DNA of 25,205 nt from Ruminococcus sp. AF41-9 (GCF_003477525.1 NZ_QUDO01000054.1:1-25205), one strand, 5' to 3'. Counted from the stretch's first letter, positions 1-7,299 are shown. Numbers and translations: made by a program. The notes: generated by a model from the letters alone, not told the origin.

Positions 1-41
1 CTATAGTAAAACAATTTTTTATATTATTTTTTATTTTAATA

Positions 42-221
42 TTATATTTCTACTATCATCAATTTTTCAGATATTTTCAACGCATAAACAATGCTATTAA
101 CTACAATATTTCCAGAAAATTCATCATAGGTTTGTGTTGCCACAAAGAAACGCTGGCTCTGAAAATCAAAGCCGTCGTTCCAAATTGTCTGCTTTTTCTT
201 TTGCCGTCGTGCGGCAGATAA
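42..221 (-). pseudogene. possible 3' remnant of an unidentified gene
   Basis: The AT-rich 247 bases downstream of the ABC permease hold no intact gene. On the minus strand a frame is open from a stop at 222-224 to a stop at 42-44. It has no good start codon and reads as a plausible protein end (it includes VATQTYDEFSGNIVVNS). A second minus frame just upstream (about 180-245, including IERIDYLPHDGKRK) also looks coding, so this may be one gene end broken by a frameshift. I do not recognise the family, and chance is possible. Confidence 0.2.
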
Positions 222-247
222 TCAATTCGTTCTATTTTGAACTTCTT

Positions 248-1489
248 TTATGCTACCTGATGTCTGCAATAGGAATGAATCGCCAAGAATGTAAACACAA
301 ATAATTCAATTCCTGCCGAAAGCAAAATAATATGCGGTGTCCAGAAACTCATCCCACCGATATTCAGATAATTGAAATTTGCAAGCTGACAAAGGAAATT
401 GTTCTGCATACCAATTCCGGCAGATGGAAGTATGGTAGAGAGCCATGTTGCTCCCATCGCCACATAAGCAAAAAGCGGCATGAGAAGAACTACAATAGAG
501 ATCAGCAAAACTGTCAATGTGTCTTTACATTTTGCAGACAGGAACAACGTACAGCTAACCGTTGCTAATACAGAAAGTAAGCCCGCTGCTGCGAGAATGA
601 TCTGCAACTGCCCCAGATTGATGTTTGGCAGGTTAATGATAGAGAATCGCATCTGAAACGATGTTTTTAAGCAATCCGTCCCGAACGCTGCATCTAAAAT
701 CAGAATGTGTACCGTGATCCCGACAAGGAAAGTAACAACGAAAAGTGTAAATGCCGCCAGAATTTTGGTAATTGCTAATTGTTTACGCCCGTATTTGGTG
801 GTTCGCAGGATGCTGTCACCGCCCGTTTGATATTCTCCGGCAAAAGTAGGAGCTGCGATTGCCACGCACAAAATAGCAAGGAACAAAATATAAAACTCAA
901 TATAATCAAATGCATCTTTAGAAATTCCAGAATGAAGATAAAATGGCGTATCAAGTTCTGAATATTTTTCAAGAGCTTTCTGTTGTGCGGTTTCGTTTTC
1001 TCTTTGCTCATTCCGCATGACATCCTGTAAATGTTCTGCGCACTTTTCATAATAGGCTCCGTCAATGTCATTCGGGTCAATATCCATTAAATCAGCACCA
1101 ATGCCTGTTAATGGATCAGCAAACGCTTCGGACAGACCCATCAGCAAGTGACGGAACGGGACGATTTTTTCAATAAATACAGCCAGAGGAAAGCCCTCTT
1201 CCTCGACTGGCCCATATTCTCGAACGCAGCTTTGATAAGTTTCCAAAGCCGATTTGATCCTATCCGGGGTCACTTCACCAGCGGATGTTTTATAAAAATC
1301 TTGTTTGTACTTGATCGCTGCCAAGCCGTCTAATTCTGTAACCGTGCCATCTTCGTTTGGACGGTTAATACCCTCAAATGAAATAGGCAGGTATGCCATG
1401 GCTACGGAAAGCAAAAGTGCGATTGCAAGTAAAATCAGGGTGCGCCGTGACTTCAAAATACGTTTTAGTTCAAGTCTAAAGAGCCGCAT
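248..1489 (-). CDS. ABC transporter permease (ABC-2 type)
   Basis: A 413-residue integral membrane protein, probably the permease that works with the ATPase encoded just upstream. Residues 1-35 are a basic stretch followed by a first membrane helix. A long hydrophilic, extracytoplasmic-looking segment follows (about 40-205). At least five further hydrophobic helices fill residues 210-410. This one-helix, large-loop, helix-bundle layout is seen in permeases of peptide and lantibiotic exporters of the ABC-2 class. The ATG at 1489 is chosen because GGAGG lies at a proper distance and the ATPase gene stops one base before it, so the two genes are tightly coupled. An upstream extension to 1663 would overlap the ATPase gene and is not credible. 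The substrate cannot be read from the sequence; antimicrobial-peptide export is inferred from the VanRS-like neighbours. Confidence 0.9.
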   Translation of the reverse strand: MRLFRLELKRILKSRRTLILLAIALLLSVAMAYLPISFEGINRPNEDGTVTELDGLAAIKYKQDFYKTSAGEVTPDRIKSALETYQSCVREYGPVEEEGFPLAVFIEKIVPFRHLLMGLSEAFADPLTGIGADLMDIDPNDIDGAYYEKCAEHLQDVMRNEQRENETAQQKALEKYSELDTPFYLHSGISKDAFDYIEFYILFLAILCVAIAAPTFAGEYQTGGDSILRTTKYGRKQLAITKILAAFTLFVVTFLVGITVHILILDAAFGTDCLKTSFQMRFSIINLPNINLGQLQIILAAAGLLSVLATVSCTLFLSAKCKDTLTVLLISIVVLLMPLFAYVAMGATWLSTILPSAGIGMQNNFLCQLANFNYLNIGGMSFWTPHIILLSAGIELFVFTFLAIHSYCRHQVA

Positions 1490-1490
1490 A

Positions 1491-2378
1491 TTATCTGTCC
1501 TCCTTTTCCAAGTCTGTCTGCGGGAACAACCACAGATACAGATCTTCCAATCGTGGCTCCGTTGTAACAGACTCATCAATTTCCGAATGTTCGGACAGAT
1601 AACGAATAGAAACCTGATTGTGATCTTCGCCTCGCTGATTGATAATGCGCAGCCGCATTTCACATTCCGGCAGCTTTGAGGCCGGAATTATGCAATTCCA
1701 AACCTTGCCCTCAATCTGCTTGACAAGTTCTGCGGTAGTTCCGACATCAACAATTTCTCCGGCTTTCATAATTGCGTTGCGCGTAGAAATATATTCTATG
1801 TCAGATACGATATGGGTGGAAATCAACACGATTCGATCATGCGAAAACTCGGAAATGAAATTCCGCAGACGCACGCGCTCTCCGGGATCGAGTCCTGCTG
1901 TCGGTTCGTCCATGACAAGTATCTCCGGGTCGTTCAACATAGCCTGCGCAATACCAACACGACGCTTCATGCCGCCTGACAGATTGGAGATTTTTTTCTT
2001 TTTCACATCGGAGAGCGAAAGAATGTCCAACAAATGATTGATCTTTTTGGTAGTTGCCCTTGTAGGAATATCTTTCAGCGCAGCCACATACTCCAAATAA
2101 TCTTTGACCGTAAAATCCCGGTGATACCCAAAGTCCTGCGGCAGAAAGCCAAACTTGCTTCGGTAAACTTCACCCAACTCTCGAATGTTTTTTCCGTCAT
2201 AGTAAACTGCTCCGCTGGTTGGTGTCATAATATCAGCAATCATGCGCATGAGCGTGGTTTTCCCTGCACCATTCGCCCCCAAAAGTCCCCAAACGCCGGG
2301 AGTCAATGTCAGATTGACATCATTTACTGCTGTTTTGTCTTTGAACTGCTTGCTTAAATGCTCTATTTTCAGTTCCAT
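1491..2378 (-). CDS. ABC transporter ATP-binding protein
   Basis: A 295-residue cytoplasmic ATPase that powers the adjacent permease. It shows Walker A GANGAGKT (34-41), Q-loop Q81, signature LSGGM (133-137), Walker B ILVMDEP (153-159) and the H-loop histidine at about 189 in ISTHIVSD. The C-terminal 90 residues form the accessory region common in BcrA/CcmA-like ATPases. Length and motifs are complete, so the domain should be active. It has its own ribosome site (AGGAGTG before the ATG) and is separated from the sensor-kinase gene by 139 bases that contain putative regulator boxes and a palindrome. Expression of the ABC pair may therefore be partly independent of the regulatory genes. A role in export of, or self-protection against, cell-envelope antibiotics or lantibiotics is inferred from context. 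Confidence 0.96.
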   Translation of the reverse strand: MELKIEHLSKQFKDKTAVNDVNLTLTPGVWGLLGANGAGKTTLMRMIADIMTPTSGAVYYDGKNIRELGEVYRSKFGFLPQDFGYHRDFTVKDYLEYVAALKDIPTRATTKKINHLLDILSLSDVKKKKISNLSGGMKRRVGIAQAMLNDPEILVMDEPTAGLDPGERVRLRNFISEFSHDRIVLISTHIVSDIEYISTRNAIMKAGEIVDVGTTAELVKQIEGKVWNCIIPASKLPECEMRLRIINQRGEDHNQVSIRYLSEHSEIDESVTTEPRLEDLYLWLFPQTDLEKEDR

Positions 2379-2414
2379 GCTTACACTCCTTTCTTTTGCT
2401 TCGGCTGAACAATA

Positions 2415-2456
2415 AAAAGCTTTGTTCGATAATCATTGTATCGAACAAAGGCTTTT
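2415..2456 (-). terminator. long palindrome, likely terminator or attenuator
   Basis: Arms at 2415-2431 and 2439-2456 pair over 17 bp with a single bulge and a 7-nt loop. Read on the minus strand the hairpin is followed by TTTTTATTG, the form of an intrinsic terminator. It lies after the sensor-kinase gene and before the ABC ATPase gene. It could end transcription from the regulator promoter. A possible -10 (TACAAT on the minus strand, 2435-2440) sits in the loop region, so the palindrome may also overlap the start of the ABC transcript. Confidence 0.55.
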
Positions 2457-2480
2457 CAATCTCAAAAATCACACGCTTAA

Positions 2481-2522
2481 ATTCCTAAGTAATTCCTAAG
2501 ATCACAGTCTGATTTTCCTAAG
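2481..2522 (-). promoter_or_regulatory. putative response-regulator direct repeats before the ABC genes
   Basis: TTCCTAAG (plus-strand reading) occurs at 2482-2489, 2493-2500 and 2515-2522, at offsets of 11 and 22 bp, so all three copies lie on the same helical face. The first two extend to ATTCCTAAG. Direct repeats with 10-11 bp phasing are the usual target of OmpR/VanR-family regulators. A related pair precedes the regulator gene at 4895-4914. The outermost copy overlaps the stop codon of the kinase gene. Binding is inferred. Confidence 0.5.
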
Positions 2523-2862
2523 CGGAAAGGGGTAATGTAATCACAAAGTCTATGGTTTCGTCTTGACTGGATGCAGTAATCTTTCCACCATGTAAATGTA
2601 TAATTTCTTCCGCAATAGAAAGACCAAGCCCCGCACCACCTGTATTAGAAAGCCGAGCATCATCCAAGCGATTGAATTTTTCAAATATACTGTTAAGCTG
2701 TTCCTGTGGAATTGTTTTTCCACGATTTTCAAAAGTGATCTGTATATCATGCTCTAACCGTTTGGCGGATATAGTGATCTTTGTCTGCGGGTAGCTATAT
2801 GACGCTGCATTTCGTAAAAGGTTACTGAAAACTCTCGCCAGCTTTTCGGGATCAGCATTCAC
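2518..2862 (-). CDS. VanS-like sensor kinase, C-terminal ATPase part (frameshifted)
   Basis: These 114 codons carry the HATPase_c half of the kinase whose N-terminal half is encoded at 2859-3581. The N box (NLLRNAASYS), a G-box region (NTGGAGLGLSIAEE) and the end of the catalytic domain are present. The segment would begin at a GTG that overlaps the TGA of the upstream reading frame (GTGA). No ribosome site fits this GTG well. In intact relatives it is simply an internal valine, so I read it as the broken-off second half rather than a separate gene. Two bases (2887-2888) are left over between the two frames, so one base appears to be missing there. If translated alone it would be a kinase ATPase domain lacking the phosphorylated histidine. 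Low-level coupled translation through the GTGA overlap is possible but unproven. Confidence 0.75.
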   Translation of the reverse strand: MNADPEKLARVFSNLLRNAASYSYPQTKITISAKRLEHDIQITFENRGKTIPQEQLNSIFEKFNRLDDARLSNTGGAGLGLSIAEEIIHLHGGKITASSQDETIDFVITLPLSA

Positions 2863-3581
2863 AAATAAGTTGTCCTCCGCAGTAAATACGCCGTGTTGCC
2901 ATTTGCAGAGAGTGTCGGGTATATTTCATCTATTACCTGCGCAATCAAACAATGTAAATCTACATTTTCTTTTTTGATAATGACCGTATGTGCATTGTAT
3001 TTAGCAATTTCAAAAAGCTCGTTGATGAGTTTTTCAAGACGATCCGCTTTGTCCAATGCGACCTTGACATACTTTTCCTTTTGCTGCTCAGGCATATCAG
3101 GGGCTTCATGCAGCAGGCTCAAATAGCCGATCACCGTTGTTAAAGGTGTACGTATATCATGTGCCAAGTACATAACAATTTCATTTCTCTTTTCTTCTGC
3201 CTGCTTTGCAGCCTGCTTGCTCAACAGAACAGACATTTTGATCTGATTGAGCTGTTCCTCCAGTTCTTTCAGCGGATCAGACAACGATACTGTATGACTG
3301 TTCTGCTCATAGACCGTTTGGGTTGCGTCAATTACTTCATCCAGATAGTCCCACGGCTTTTTCCAATAGTAATTGAAGATACATACAAATCCTATCACCA
3401 GATACAGAATAAACAGCGGACCAAGCCGCCAGTAGAACCATGCAAAAATACCGTTGTCAAATTTTGAAAAGATGTAGTCCAAAATAAGGGTCAAACCATA
3501 TCCAACAACGGTATAAACCAGCAATGATAGGTATAGGCGCACTTTAAGGCGCTTTTCTGTTGCCATTTCTTTATTCGACAT
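2859..3581 (-). CDS. VanS-like sensor histidine kinase, N-terminal part (frameshifted)
   Basis: This encodes the sensor and dimerisation half of a membrane histidine kinase that should phosphorylate the response regulator encoded at 4119-4814. Two membrane helices (about 15-36 and 52-71) flank a very short outer loop. A linker coiled coil follows (about 100-135). Then comes the DHp domain with the H box YLAHDIRTPLT, whose phospho-acceptor is H141. The frame stops after NGNTA with a short out-of-frame tail, and the ATPase domain continues in another frame at 2518-2862. An intact product would be about 355 residues, as expected for VanS-type kinases. GGAGG precedes the ATG, and the VanZ-like gene ends 11 bases upstream. 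The break is either a real loss-of-function mutation or a sequencing error; the affected site (2881-2895) is not a long homopolymer. Confidence 0.85.
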   Translation of the reverse strand: MSNKEMATEKRLKVRLYLSLLVYTVVGYGLTLILDYIFSKFDNGIFAWFYWRLGPLFILYLVIGFVCIFNYYWKKPWDYLDEVIDATQTVYEQNSHTVSLSDPLKELEEQLNQIKMSVLLSKQAAKQAEEKRNEIVMYLAHDIRTPLTTVIGYLSLLHEAPDMPEQQKEKYVKVALDKADRLEKLINELFEIAKYNAHTVIIKKENVDLHCLIAQVIDEIYPTLSANGNTAYLLRRTTYL

Positions 3582-3592
3582 GAATACACCTC

Positions 3593-4102
3593 CTACCGAT
3601 TAGCAAACAGAATAAAGCCAAGCAGGCCAATCACGACAACACTTACTATGCCTGCCAGAATGGAAAACAGTCTGTTTGCTTTTATTCTATTTCCGATTAA
3701 CCGAGCCACCATCAAATATACAATAAGCCCCAAAAGGCAGCCTGCTGTATTTGTGAGTACATCGGTAATATCAGAACGTCCGATTGCTAAAACATATTGC
3801 GTGGTTTCCAACAAAAAACTGGTTCCTGCAATCATCATTATCTTCGCATATAGTTTTACTTTTGGCATCATCATTTGAAGATAGATACCCATAGGCACAA
3901 AAATCATAATATTTTCGAGCACCTCTGTTAAGTGAAATGCTGCTCCAATTTCCTTATCATAGTGAAAAGGAATACAGTTTATACTTCTTATTTTGTCCAG
4001 ATCGCTGATTGAAAATTGTAGTTTGAAAAGTATGGTCCAAACCAAGAGTGCCAGATAAATTAAGAATACAATGGTTACAAAGCAATTTGATTTTCTTTTC
4101 AT
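3593..4102 (-). CDS. VanZ-like membrane protein
   Basis: A 169-residue protein with four or five hydrophobic helices and the VanZ-type pattern: an early NCIPF motif, a membrane segment with ENIMIFVPMGIY, then an E-TTQY-R-DITDVLTNTAGCLLG block. VanZ-family proteins are linked to low-level teicoplanin and lipoglycopeptide resistance by an incompletely known mechanism. The ATG at 4102 is preferred over upstream codons because AAGGAG lies just before it and the response-regulator gene ends 16 bases upstream. Its place between a regulator gene and its kinase gene is unusual but consistent with an envelope-antibiotic response. No vanH, ligase or vanX gene is present here, so this is not a glycopeptide-resistance cluster in the strict sense. 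Confidence 0.88.
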   Translation of the reverse strand: MKRKSNCFVTIVFLIYLALLVWTILFKLQFSISDLDKIRSINCIPFHYDKEIGAAFHLTEVLENIMIFVPMGIYLQMMMPKVKLYAKIMMIAGTSFLLETTQYVLAIGRSDITDVLTNTAGCLLGLIVYLMVARLIGNRIKANRLFSILAGIVSVVVIGLLGFILFANR

Positions 4103-4118
4103 AGCGTACTCCTTTCGC

Positions 4119-4814
4119 TTAAATTTTGTAACCAACACCCCAAATCGTTTTAATATACTGCGGAGTATCGGAAGTATCTTTCAGTTTCTCACGCAGATGT
4201 CGAATATGCACAGTAATTGTGCTGCTGTTTTTAGAGTAGTATTCATCTTTCCAAACTGCATGAAACAGTTCCTCAATGCTTACAACATTCCCGGCACTTT
4301 CCAAAAGGACCTGGAGGATAGAAAACTCTGTCGGTGTCAGAGAAACCGGCTCACCGTCTAACAGACATTCATGGGTCTGCACATTCAGGCACAATTTGTT
4401 ATAGGAAAGTTCCGATGGAACTTTCTCTGTGATGATACCGGGCGAATATTTCTTGTAACGTCTTAACTGCGCTTTCACTCTGGCAACTACTTCAAGTGGG
4501 CGAAAAGGTTTTGTCACATAATCGTCCGCTCCCAATGTCAGCCCCGTTATTTTATCCGTTTCCTCAATTTTAGCCGTTAGCATGATGATTGGATAAGTGT
4601 ATTTCTTTCGGATAAGCTGGCAAAGTGAAAAGCCGTTCATATCCGGGAGCATAATATCCAGAATGGCAAGATCAATATCGCCGCTTTCAATACACGACAT
4701 GGCATCCGTTGCGCAGTAAAATTTATAAACGACGTAATTTTCGTTTTTCAAGTAGACCTCCAACAGATCCGCTATATCTTGCTCGTCATCTATAATTAGT
4801 ATCTTTTCAGACAT
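4119..4814 (-). CDS. VanR-like OmpR-family response regulator
   Basis: A 231-residue two-component regulator, the same length as VanR. The receiver domain (1-120) shows the acidic pair D9/D10, the phospho-acceptor D53 in LAILDIMLPD, the conserved Thr in IIMLTAK and Lys in YVTKPF. The C-terminal winged helix (about 130-231) has the OmpR pattern LTPTEFSILQVLLE and ends IKTIWGVGYKI. The ATG at 4814 follows GGAG at good spacing; an upstream extension lacks family similarity. It heads the minus-strand operon with VanZ-like, kinase and ABC transporter genes. It probably activates both its own promoter and the ABC genes through the TTCCTAAG-type repeats, although its cognate kinase is frameshifted in this copy. 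Confidence 0.95.
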   Translation of the reverse strand: MSEKILIIDDEQDIADLLEVYLKNENYVVYKFYCATDAMSCIESGDIDLAILDIMLPDMNGFSLCQLIRKKYTYPIIMLTAKIEETDKITGLTLGADDYVTKPFRPLEVVARVKAQLRRYKKYSPGIITEKVPSELSYNKLCLNVQTHECLLDGEPVSLTPTEFSILQVLLESAGNVVSIEELFHAVWKDEYYSKNSSTITVHIRHLREKLKDTSDTPQYIKTIWGVGYKI

Positions 4815-4848
4815 ATTTTCAACTCTCCTTTTTGCTTGTACTCGATTA

Positions 4849-4914
4849 AGTATAACAAATACAGCATCTAAATTCACAATGGATTGCATGCGAAATTATT
4901 AAGATTTTCCTAAC
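4849..4914 (-). promoter_or_regulatory. putative promoter and regulator boxes of the response-regulator operon
   Basis: On the minus strand a possible -10 TATACT (4849-4854) and a weak -35 TTGTGA (4874-4879) are 19 bp apart. Upstream of them are two degenerate copies of the box seen before the ABC genes: ATTATTAAG (4895-4903) and TTTCCTAAC (4906-4914), again 11 bp apart. A suboptimal promoter with tandem boxes just upstream of -35 suits activation by the VanR-like protein. All assignments are by eye. Confidence 0.4.
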
Positions 4915-4920
4915 TTTTTT

Positions 4921-4958
4921 CATGCTAATATGATAATGCACATTAGCATATTAGCATG
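4921..4958. repeat. perfect 12-bp inverted repeat in the divergent intergenic region
   Basis: CATGCTAATATG (4921-4932) and its exact reverse complement (4947-4958) flank a 14-bp spacer. The right arm also contains tandem ATTAGCAT copies (4942-4949 and 4950-4957). It lies in the 291-bp gap between the leftward regulator operon and the rightward sigma-factor gene. No T-tract follows on either side, so it looks more like a protein-binding site than a terminator. The rest of the gap shows no convincing promoter for the sigma-factor gene and no small gene. Confidence 0.6.
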
Positions 4959-5105
4959 AAAGTAATCACAAATAACACCCATGAACAAATTTAATTATAA
5001 CAATGTCCCTTTGCAAATGCTTGTTTTATTGCTTTCATTATGATTTCTGCACGTCTAATAGATGTAAAGAAAATGCTGGCTGGCAAAAAAAGAGGTGGTG
5101 TTTAA

Positions 5106-5585
5106 ATGACAAAGGAACAACTTGGATCTCTGATCCTGGATTCAGAAAGACAATTATACTCAACTGCAAAAACGATTTTATTTAGTGACCATGACTGTGC
5201 AGATGCTATTCAGGAAACAATTGTGAAGGCTTTTTCCAACGTCGGTACATTAAAAAACGATAACTATGCCCGGACCTGGTTAATCCGTATCTTAATCAAC
5301 GAATGTTACAGCCTTGTGCGTAAATCCAGTAAATTTATCCCATTGAAAAATCTGGCTGACAGACAGGAACCGGAATCAGAAAAAACAAAGAATTACAGTG
5401 AATTGTATACAGCCGTAAATTCCTTAAAAGAGGAACTGCGTTTACCCGTTATTCTATACTACATAGAAGATTTCAGTGTAAAAGAAATCGCCCAGATCCT
5501 TGAAATATCGGAAGGTGCTGTTCAAAAGAGACTTGCAAGGGCAAGAGGAAAATTAAGGCAGGAATTACAGGAGGTGTCAATATGA
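5106..5585 (+). CDS. ECF-type RNA polymerase sigma factor
   Basis: A 159-residue sigma-70-family protein. Region 2 covers about residues 8-75, with the -10 recognition stretch around DCADAIQETIVKAFSNVGTL and ARTWLIRILINECY. A short linker follows. Region 4 (about 98-155) contains LPVILYYIEDFSVKEIAQIL and the helix-turn-helix SEGAVQKRLARARGKLR. Regions 1 and 3 are absent, as in ECF sigmas. The ATG at 5106 follows a purine-rich AGAGGTGG site. Its TGA overlaps the ATG of the next gene by four bases (ATGA), so the two are translationally coupled. The target regulon is not visible here; the usual ECF expectation is an extracytoplasmic signal relayed by the membrane partner. Confidence 0.94.
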   Translation: MTKEQLGSLILDSERQLYSTAKTILFSDHDCADAIQETIVKAFSNVGTLKNDNYARTWLIRILINECYSLVRKSSKFIPLKNLADRQEPESEKTKNYSELYTAVNSLKEELRLPVILYYIEDFSVKEIAQILEISEGAVQKRLARARGKLRQELQEVSI

Positions 5586-7024
5586 GATTAGAAGATATGA
5601 AAAACGATATTCCCGAAACACCGGATTTTATCCATAATATGATTCAAAATGAGGTGGCAAAGCAGCTGGCGGATAATAAAGTGTCGAATCTGCGAAGAAG
5701 AAAACGATGGACAGCTCCGAAAGTTGCCGCAGTAGCAGCTGCGTGTGCACTGGCAGTTTCCACGGCAGTATATGCAGGAGTAAATCTGTATCACTGGTTT
5801 TTGGAAAAACAGGGTTCTTATGGTGTTTCAGTCAAAATTGATGCTGGTGATGCAGTAAAGAAAACCGCGCTTCCAGATGAAATCCCAGAGGTGGATCTGT
5901 CTGCTAAATATGTTCCGGAGGGCATGAGCTGGATTGACGAGTACCATCTCCAATATCCTGAGCATGACATGACTGGCGGGTTCAGTTTTTCATTTGTCCT
6001 GTTGGATAAAAATGATCTGGGACAGGTAGTACAGGATCAGAATGTTATTGATAGTGAAGAGCGTACATTTGGGAAATACCAGGGGATATATCTCAAATAT
6101 AATAGCATTACCGAAAGCGGGGCTCTTAACCAGAGAATTTATCTTGTCTGCCCGGATTTATATCGTGTGCTTATGATCTACATCGGAGATGATGTGCCAA
6201 AGGATGAAGCCATAAAAGTTGCAGAGAATCTGGCGATTGAGGGAAACACGACTATGGTAAAGACCGCCGGATTGCCTACATGGAGCGGAGAGATGATATC
6301 TGAAAAGACAGAAGCTGATAATGATGAAATAAGTACTTCTGTAAATGAGAAAAAACTACCCATTTACCAAATTGGTGACACCTTTGATCTGGATGTGATT
6401 GGTGAAAACACAAATGGTGAATATCTGGAAAAAACGATTTCTGCAAAGGTAGATTCTGTTCAAATTTCTGATGATCTTCAGCTTCTCGATCCAGACAAAA
6501 TACCGCAAGAATGGGAGGAAGCCATTGATGCTGATGGAAAGCTATCTACAAACACATTGAATTATGTGAAATCTGGCGACGGAATCGATTCCCTGGATGA
6601 AATTGTAAAGTCAGAGGAAGTGAACCAGAAGCTGGTCTATGTTACAGTTACCTATACCAATCATTCAAATGAGGAAGTCGATCATATGCTTTATCTTGGT
6701 GCTTTACTGACCCTGACTAAGGAAAATGGAAAAATACAGCTTTACATTCCAACAGAACAGGCCGGCGATGGCTATGACTACATTAGCTGGGCCGGCGTGG
6801 CAAAGACTGGAGAAATGGTATATTATAGTGTCTCTGAAAATTATGGCAACGGTGGAAACTACATTTCCTCTATAAAACCAGGCGAAAGTGTACAGCTGAA
6901 CATGGCCTGGATCGTAAATGAAAGCGACCTCAAAAATCTGTATCTGAATGTGACTGGAGACGGAGCTTCATATGAGTTCTCTGAATATATACTGAAAAAG
7001 GGACTAGTAGATATTCGCAAATAA
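5582..7024 (+). CDS. membrane protein, putative anti-sigma factor (DUF4367-like)
   Basis: A 480-residue single-pass membrane protein, probably the partner that holds the upstream sigma factor inactive. Residues 1-43 are cytoplasmic and end in a basic RRRKRW stretch. Residues 46-66 are the membrane helix, and the remainder is outside. Residues 100-225 resemble DUF4367 domains (the PEGMSW start). Residues about 255-480 form a second beta-rich domain with a DUF4352/DUF5067-like look. No HxxxCxxC zinc motif is present, so this is not a classical zinc anti-sigma; the role is inferred from the ATGA overlap with the sigma gene and the topology. The very large external part suggests direct sensing of an envelope signal. 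A strong terminator follows at 7071. Confidence 0.8.
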   Translation: MRLEDMKNDIPETPDFIHNMIQNEVAKQLADNKVSNLRRRKRWTAPKVAAVAAACALAVSTAVYAGVNLYHWFLEKQGSYGVSVKIDAGDAVKKTALPDEIPEVDLSAKYVPEGMSWIDEYHLQYPEHDMTGGFSFSFVLLDKNDLGQVVQDQNVIDSEERTFGKYQGIYLKYNSITESGALNQRIYLVCPDLYRVLMIYIGDDVPKDEAIKVAENLAIEGNTTMVKTAGLPTWSGEMISEKTEADNDEISTSVNEKKLPIYQIGDTFDLDVIGENTNGEYLEKTISAKVDSVQISDDLQLLDPDKIPQEWEEAIDADGKLSTNTLNYVKSGDGIDSLDEIVKSEEVNQKLVYVTVTYTNHSNEEVDHMLYLGALLTLTKENGKIQLYIPTEQAGDGYDYISWAGVAKTGEMVYYSVSENYGNGGNYISSIKPGESVQLNMAWIVNESDLKNLYLNVTGDGASYEFSEYILKKGLVDIRK

Positions 7025-7070
7025 TATATGCTATCGTTTATGATCCCATTTTTTATATGTCATATATGAA

Positions 7071-7115
7071 AAAGCGTTTTTCGATTCCTTTTGGTTTCGA
7101 AAAACGCTTTCTTTG
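7071..7115 (+). terminator. intrinsic terminator after the sigma/anti-sigma pair
   Basis: Perfect 14-bp arms (7071-7084 and 7097-7110, core AAGCGTTTTTCGA) surround a 12-nt loop, with CTTT-rich sequence after the right arm. It lies 47 bases after the stop of the membrane protein gene. A-runs flank the left arm, so it may work in both directions. Confidence 0.75.
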
Positions 7116-7264
7116 CTTCTTCGATCTCTGCACATGAAGTGTAATCTGTGGTATCCAATACGATTTCCTCATTCTTTCCATTGCCGGTTAATAATTATAA
7201 CGACAGTGTACTATATGAAGCAACCGACAACAACAAAAATCGATAGATGAGTTTCGACAGAAAA
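7111..7264. other. intergenic region with a possible minus-strand coding remnant
   Basis: No intact gene fits. On the minus strand a 44-codon frame is open between stops at 7195-7197 and 7060-7062. It lacks a good start and includes EEIVLDTTDYTSCAEIEEAK, which has coding-like composition. It runs through the terminator hairpin to its stop. It may be the end of a decayed gene, or chance. Confidence 0.2.
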
Positions 7265-7293
7265 AGAGATTCCACACTGTAAGTGGAACCTCT
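7265..7293 (-). terminator. intrinsic terminator of the DUF2971 gene
   Basis: Arms at 7265-7275 and 7283-7293 pair over 11 bp with one G-U pair and a 7-nt loop. Read on the minus strand the stem is followed by a T run. It begins seven bases after the stop codon of the leftward gene. Confidence 0.75.
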
Positions 7294-7299
7294 TATCTA

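Noticed and set aside
248..1663. Longer permease frame extending into the ATPase gene
   Set aside because: The extra 58 residues overlap the clear ATPase gene, have no membrane or permease character, and the ATG at 1489 has a proper GGAGG site.
3593..4814. A true vancomycin-resistance (van) operon
   Set aside because: Only regulator, kinase and VanZ relatives are present; there is no dehydrogenase, D-Ala-D-Lac/Ser ligase or VanX/VanXY gene.
5052..5058. CGTCTAA as the -10 of an ECF-autoregulated promoter
   Set aside because: The expected AAC-type -35 is missing at 16-17 bp upstream, so the match is probably chance.
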